DNA of 64,000 nucleotides from Blastomussa wellsi (lineage: Eukaryota > Cnidaria > Anthozoa > Scleractinia > Plerogyridae): positions 20,070,621 to 20,134,620 of the forward strand of contig OX393568.1 in assembly GCA_947652115.1 (NCBI GenBank), in the 5' to 3' direction. Position numbers and translations under genes: made by a program. The notes under the pieces are model-generated. The model was given only the letters and a program-made list of their open reading frames with translations. It did no database searches and had not been told where the DNA came from. Positions 60,861-64,000 of this stretch are shown in pieces (positions within the stretch are counted from its first letter, which is position 1; each line of letters opens with the position of its first letter).

Positions 60861-61080
60861 TAACCGTACGATTGTTCCTTTCTCTGCAACTAACACGAAC
60901 TTCTATGTACTTTGGGGAGACTAAGAATGGCTCCCCGCAAAGTGGTCCGTGAACTGTAGTTTTACATCATAGCCCAGTGTACTTCTGGCGATCGTGAGAG
61001 CTTAGCAGCTGTTAATGTAATTATACCGGCTTACTTGACATTGATAAATGTTCCCGGAAACCGTCCAAAAAAGGCCAGCA
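58365..61080. repeat. Duplicated upstream region, right copy (overlaps gene E intron 1 and exon 1)
   Basis: Colinear match to the region upstream of gene D. Its left part lies inside intron 1 of gene E, so a promoter-like block sits within a transcribed intron. Near 61560-61620 there is a third match to the GATTAAATTGTT patch, about 700 bp upstream of the E start, the same spacing as in gene D. Confidence 0.55.
61035..61060 (-). promoter_or_regulatory. Conserved upstream block of gene E
   Basis: Counterpart of the gene D block, about 180 bp upstream of the gene E ATG, with the identical core TTGACATTGATAAATG. Further copies of the block occur near 55882-55906 and, more degenerate, near 58396-58432, both without an exon 1 close by. 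Regulatory role is inferred from conservation and position only. Confidence 0.45.
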
Positions 61081-61855
61081 GAAGGTCTAGTCGGGTCCTT
61101 TTTTATGGTGCATGGAAGGCACCGTGTGTGGTTGTGCTTTTTCAAAATACAATAATTCTATTGCGTGTTCGACACCTTCCTTAGTCGATCTTAGTTTTGT
61201 AGTCTGGTCGTAGAATCGCGCACCAAATAAATCAGTGAGCAAACGGAACATGAAAGTAACTTGGAGAGAGATAATATAAACAAAGTGACCGAAATAGCAT
61301 TCAGCAGGGTCATTATAATTTTCGTTTAAACCCATACCCTGCCAAAATACCAAACTGACGCTCCCTCAAAAAATATCTCTAGCTTTGATCAGATTAAAAA
61401 TCTAAGTCTGAACTTATAAGCCAAACATTGTCGAGACTAAATTTTACAAGTTCCTTGTGTTACAGGACTAGAGCTTTAGAACAGAACAATCCGCTAGTGC
61501 CAAAGCGAAGCTTTGCAGTTTGTGCATTGGGACATTTTTAAAAGTATTAAGTATTATTTTAAGTATTACTTCCGTTTTGCTGGATTAAATTGTTCCCATT
61601 CCTAAGTGCGTGGCGATCGACCCTTTGTTGTGGTCTTCCGGCTAGGCAATTATTATTTGTTTGCTTTAGTTGTGTTTATTTTGGCCAAACCATTTTTATC
61701 CCATTAATGTATCCAACTCAAGAAGAGTTTAATATCATTTTCTCTTGATTAAGTTCTAGACTCGAAGAATCCACCCTCCGCCTTGCTGGAAGACCTCTTG
61801 ACATAAGATCTAAAGTATCCCATGGGCTAAATTGGAGCCCGATCTTGCTCAGAGG

Positions 61856-62061
61856 TTAAAGGAGTTACGTCACGATATTTTGAGACATTTTTTTATGACA
61901 AACCAAATTACCCTTAAAATGTAGGAAACTTCAAAATAATAGTGTAGAGAGGAAGAAAAACGCCAAAGAGGTGACACTAAACCAAAAAGTAACAAGGATG
62001 GTTAAGGACGGAGAAGATTGAGACGGATGACAAGTTTAAAAAATTTAGGCTAAATTTTTCA
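61856..62061. mobile_element. MITE family 1, copy 5 (uninterrupted)
   Basis: Starts TTAAAGGAGTTACGTCACG and follows the interior of copy 2, including ACCAAATTACCCTTAA at 61902-61917, the position where copy 2 carries its insertion. The right terminal repeat is not clear, so the end is approximate. Confidence 0.6.
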
Positions 62062-62232
62062 AAGTACACAAAGCATTTGAAATGGATTGCCGTCTACCGA
62101 CTACTTGCCCCGAGCTTTTGCGGTCATATGACTCAATCTGAGATAATTCGCGGCTAATTCTTGAATGATTATTTACCACAATTATCGTCGAAAGAATGCA
62201 AGTTACAATCCAAGCACATCTCTTGGAGACGC

Positions 62233-62426
62233 TTAAAGGGACACTGTTACGAGTATAACTTCAAAAATTCAACAGCCCAAAAACGTGTTTACTCCAATGG
62301 AAACCTATACAAACAGTATTTACGTTTTGTTAAAATTACTTTGCCAGTGCACTGAAGCTCACATTACGATAGCATCAGGAGCTTTAGGTCTCAACTTGAA
62401 AAAGTCAGGCTGACTTTTTCAAGGTC
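62233..62426. repeat. Dispersed repeat with TTAAAGGGAC terminus, copy 2
   Basis: Partner of the repeat at 10131-10324, with GCATCAGGAGCTTTAGGTCT and AGGCTGACTTTTTCA in the same order. Confidence 0.55.
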
Positions 62427-64000
62427 TGTCCTTGTGACTTGGAAAAATTGGTGAAAACTATGTACGGTAACTCTCTTCCTCTATCTCTTTATGTTCTGGG
62501 AGCATTTACTGTATGGATGAAAGAACTTAATCATAATTTTGTGGCCATTTTACTAAAACAAAGCTGAAAAATGACCTTTCAATTTGCTCATTCTGTAACC
62601 CCGGTCAACGTGTGACCGTTTGCCCAGAGCTTAGTTAGTGCGAGAAGCCTTTGTCATTGTATTTCTAAGAAAGTCATGGTGATGAACTGCTGAGTGCCTT
62701 TTGGCGGCCTATGACGAACAATGCATAGACTGTTAGTTTTTACCAACGATAATGACACATGGCATAAAACAGGCAGTTCTTCCTTTATGTATTAGGTTAT
62801 TTTAGTTTAATTTTATCATCGCGTGCACTGGCGATGCATGTCTTATGCTTGATCTAAGTTTTGACTCTGGTTCATCATTTTTTTGGTCTGTGACTGAATT
62901 GGCAGTGAAAAATAGACTGAATAGGGATTAAAGTCATTAAAACCATGCATGGTTAGATTCTAATCATCGATTAACCCTAATCGGCTTTGGAACAACTGGA
63001 AAGTGGAGATAATTAATAACCTTCCATAAAAGACAAACAAAAAATTAATTAACATTTCTCACCTGGTAAACACGGCAAAAAATAAATGTTTTAAGAAATT
63101 CCAAACACCCAAACCAATAGCTGACGGAGCGCGCAAAAAATGGATAGATGTTTTCTGAATGTGCGGTATAAGAACTATGCGAAGAAACGTCAAGATAAAT
63201 GTACTCTCTTTTATTATATATATATAGCGACAATTTTAGGTAATAAACCTTGCAGATAGAATTCTATATCTGCTATATTTTCACATATGAGAAAAGCGAT
63301 ACGTCCAATCAGCTTCGCGTATAGCTTTCTTCACATGTGAAAAATATAACCAATCAGCATCAAGAGTAGAACGACCTAACCAATCAGAGCGCGGGAATTC
63401 AAATGGTTTCCAACGAGGTTGTGAAAACAACACGCTGCAAGTTTGCAAGCTCTCGAAGACAGTTTATGTTTTGGCTACAAATTTTGTACTTTTGAGAACT
63501 TTATGGAAAGGAAAGCCATCCGAAACACGCCAAGCAAAACCTTGAGAACACAGTTATGATATGGAAATGCTAAAATCATTCTCCAGGCGGAGCGAAGACA
63601 AACTAAATGTCGACAAGGGAAAGCCAAGAAATGAAAGACTTTCATTGTAGCTTTGATACAACGCAGCCGTGGACGTTCTAAGAAAATTTAAGCACTCTTG
63701 GGAACACCAGGGTAAAGTAAATATTTCACTTTTGAATATGGATTTACGTCGTAATTATTGTTTAATGAACCGACTTTTGTTCAAAAATTCGCCAGTTGAT
63801 TTGCGCGCAGTAGTTGATTCACTTATATGGCAACGTTTCTCGATGCTATAGCAAAAGCTTTTCTTTTAAAAAGTATTAACACAGTGTGTTTTATACCGCT
63901 ATTTAAATAAAGTTCTTGTTTACTATAGCTTGTCGTCGCCGTAATTTTTCTTTTCTATTTAAAAGAGATCTCGCTTGGAAAGCCATCAGAATGCACTTGC

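Larger units (their letters stand above)
61081..64000. other. Upstream of gene E to window end: no gene recognised
   Basis: Apart from the repeats at 61856 and 62233, only short unconserved frames are present (88 codons at 61087-61353 minus, no domain known). No sixth homeobox exon is visible before the window edge. Confidence 0.45.

Overview
The window is animal nuclear DNA, AT-rich, with small exons, GT/AG introns and many short inverted-repeat transposons. The gene family and the repeats point to an anthozoan cnidarian, most likely a stony coral. That placement is an inference; no marker in the window fixes the species.

The only genes I can support are five paired-like homeobox genes, all on the minus strand, head to tail. 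Called A to E from left to right, they span 4571-7869, 10683-15493, 23180-25859, 46491-52638 and 56808-60860. Each has the same three-exon plan. Exon 1 encodes a short N-terminus with an FSIxxIL-type motif and the start of an 'ALxLAxxLAD' motif, and ends in phase 1. Exon 2 carries homeodomain residues 1-46. Exon 3 carries homeodomain residues 47-60 (WFKNRRAK, lysine at position 50) and a short Cys-rich tail. The motif just before the homeodomain and the K50 homeodomain match the Dmbx family (diencephalon/mesencephalon homeobox; Hydra manacle is a related cnidarian gene). Gene C is closest to the bilaterian consensus. D and E are a close duplicate pair. A and B are the most diverged.

Layout: 1-4500 holds tRNA-derived SINE sequence, a LINE-like remnant and nested MITEs. 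Genes A and B occupy 4.57-15.5 kb. A 7.7 kb spacer leads to C (23.2-25.9 kb). A 20.6 kb stretch of tandem duplications and inverted repeats shows no gene I recognise. Genes D and E and their duplicated upstream regions fill 46.5-61.1 kb. Intron 2 of D is 3.4 kb and full of inverted repeats, against 0.4 kb in E. The cluster may continue past both window edges.

The proteins are predicted nuclear DNA-binding regulators. Dmbx proteins are known as repressors with a K50 (TAATCC-type) homeodomain. The FSIxxIL motif resembles the Groucho-binding motif of Goosecoid and Hesx. I infer a family of related repressors that bind similar sites and have diverged in their tails and probably in expression.
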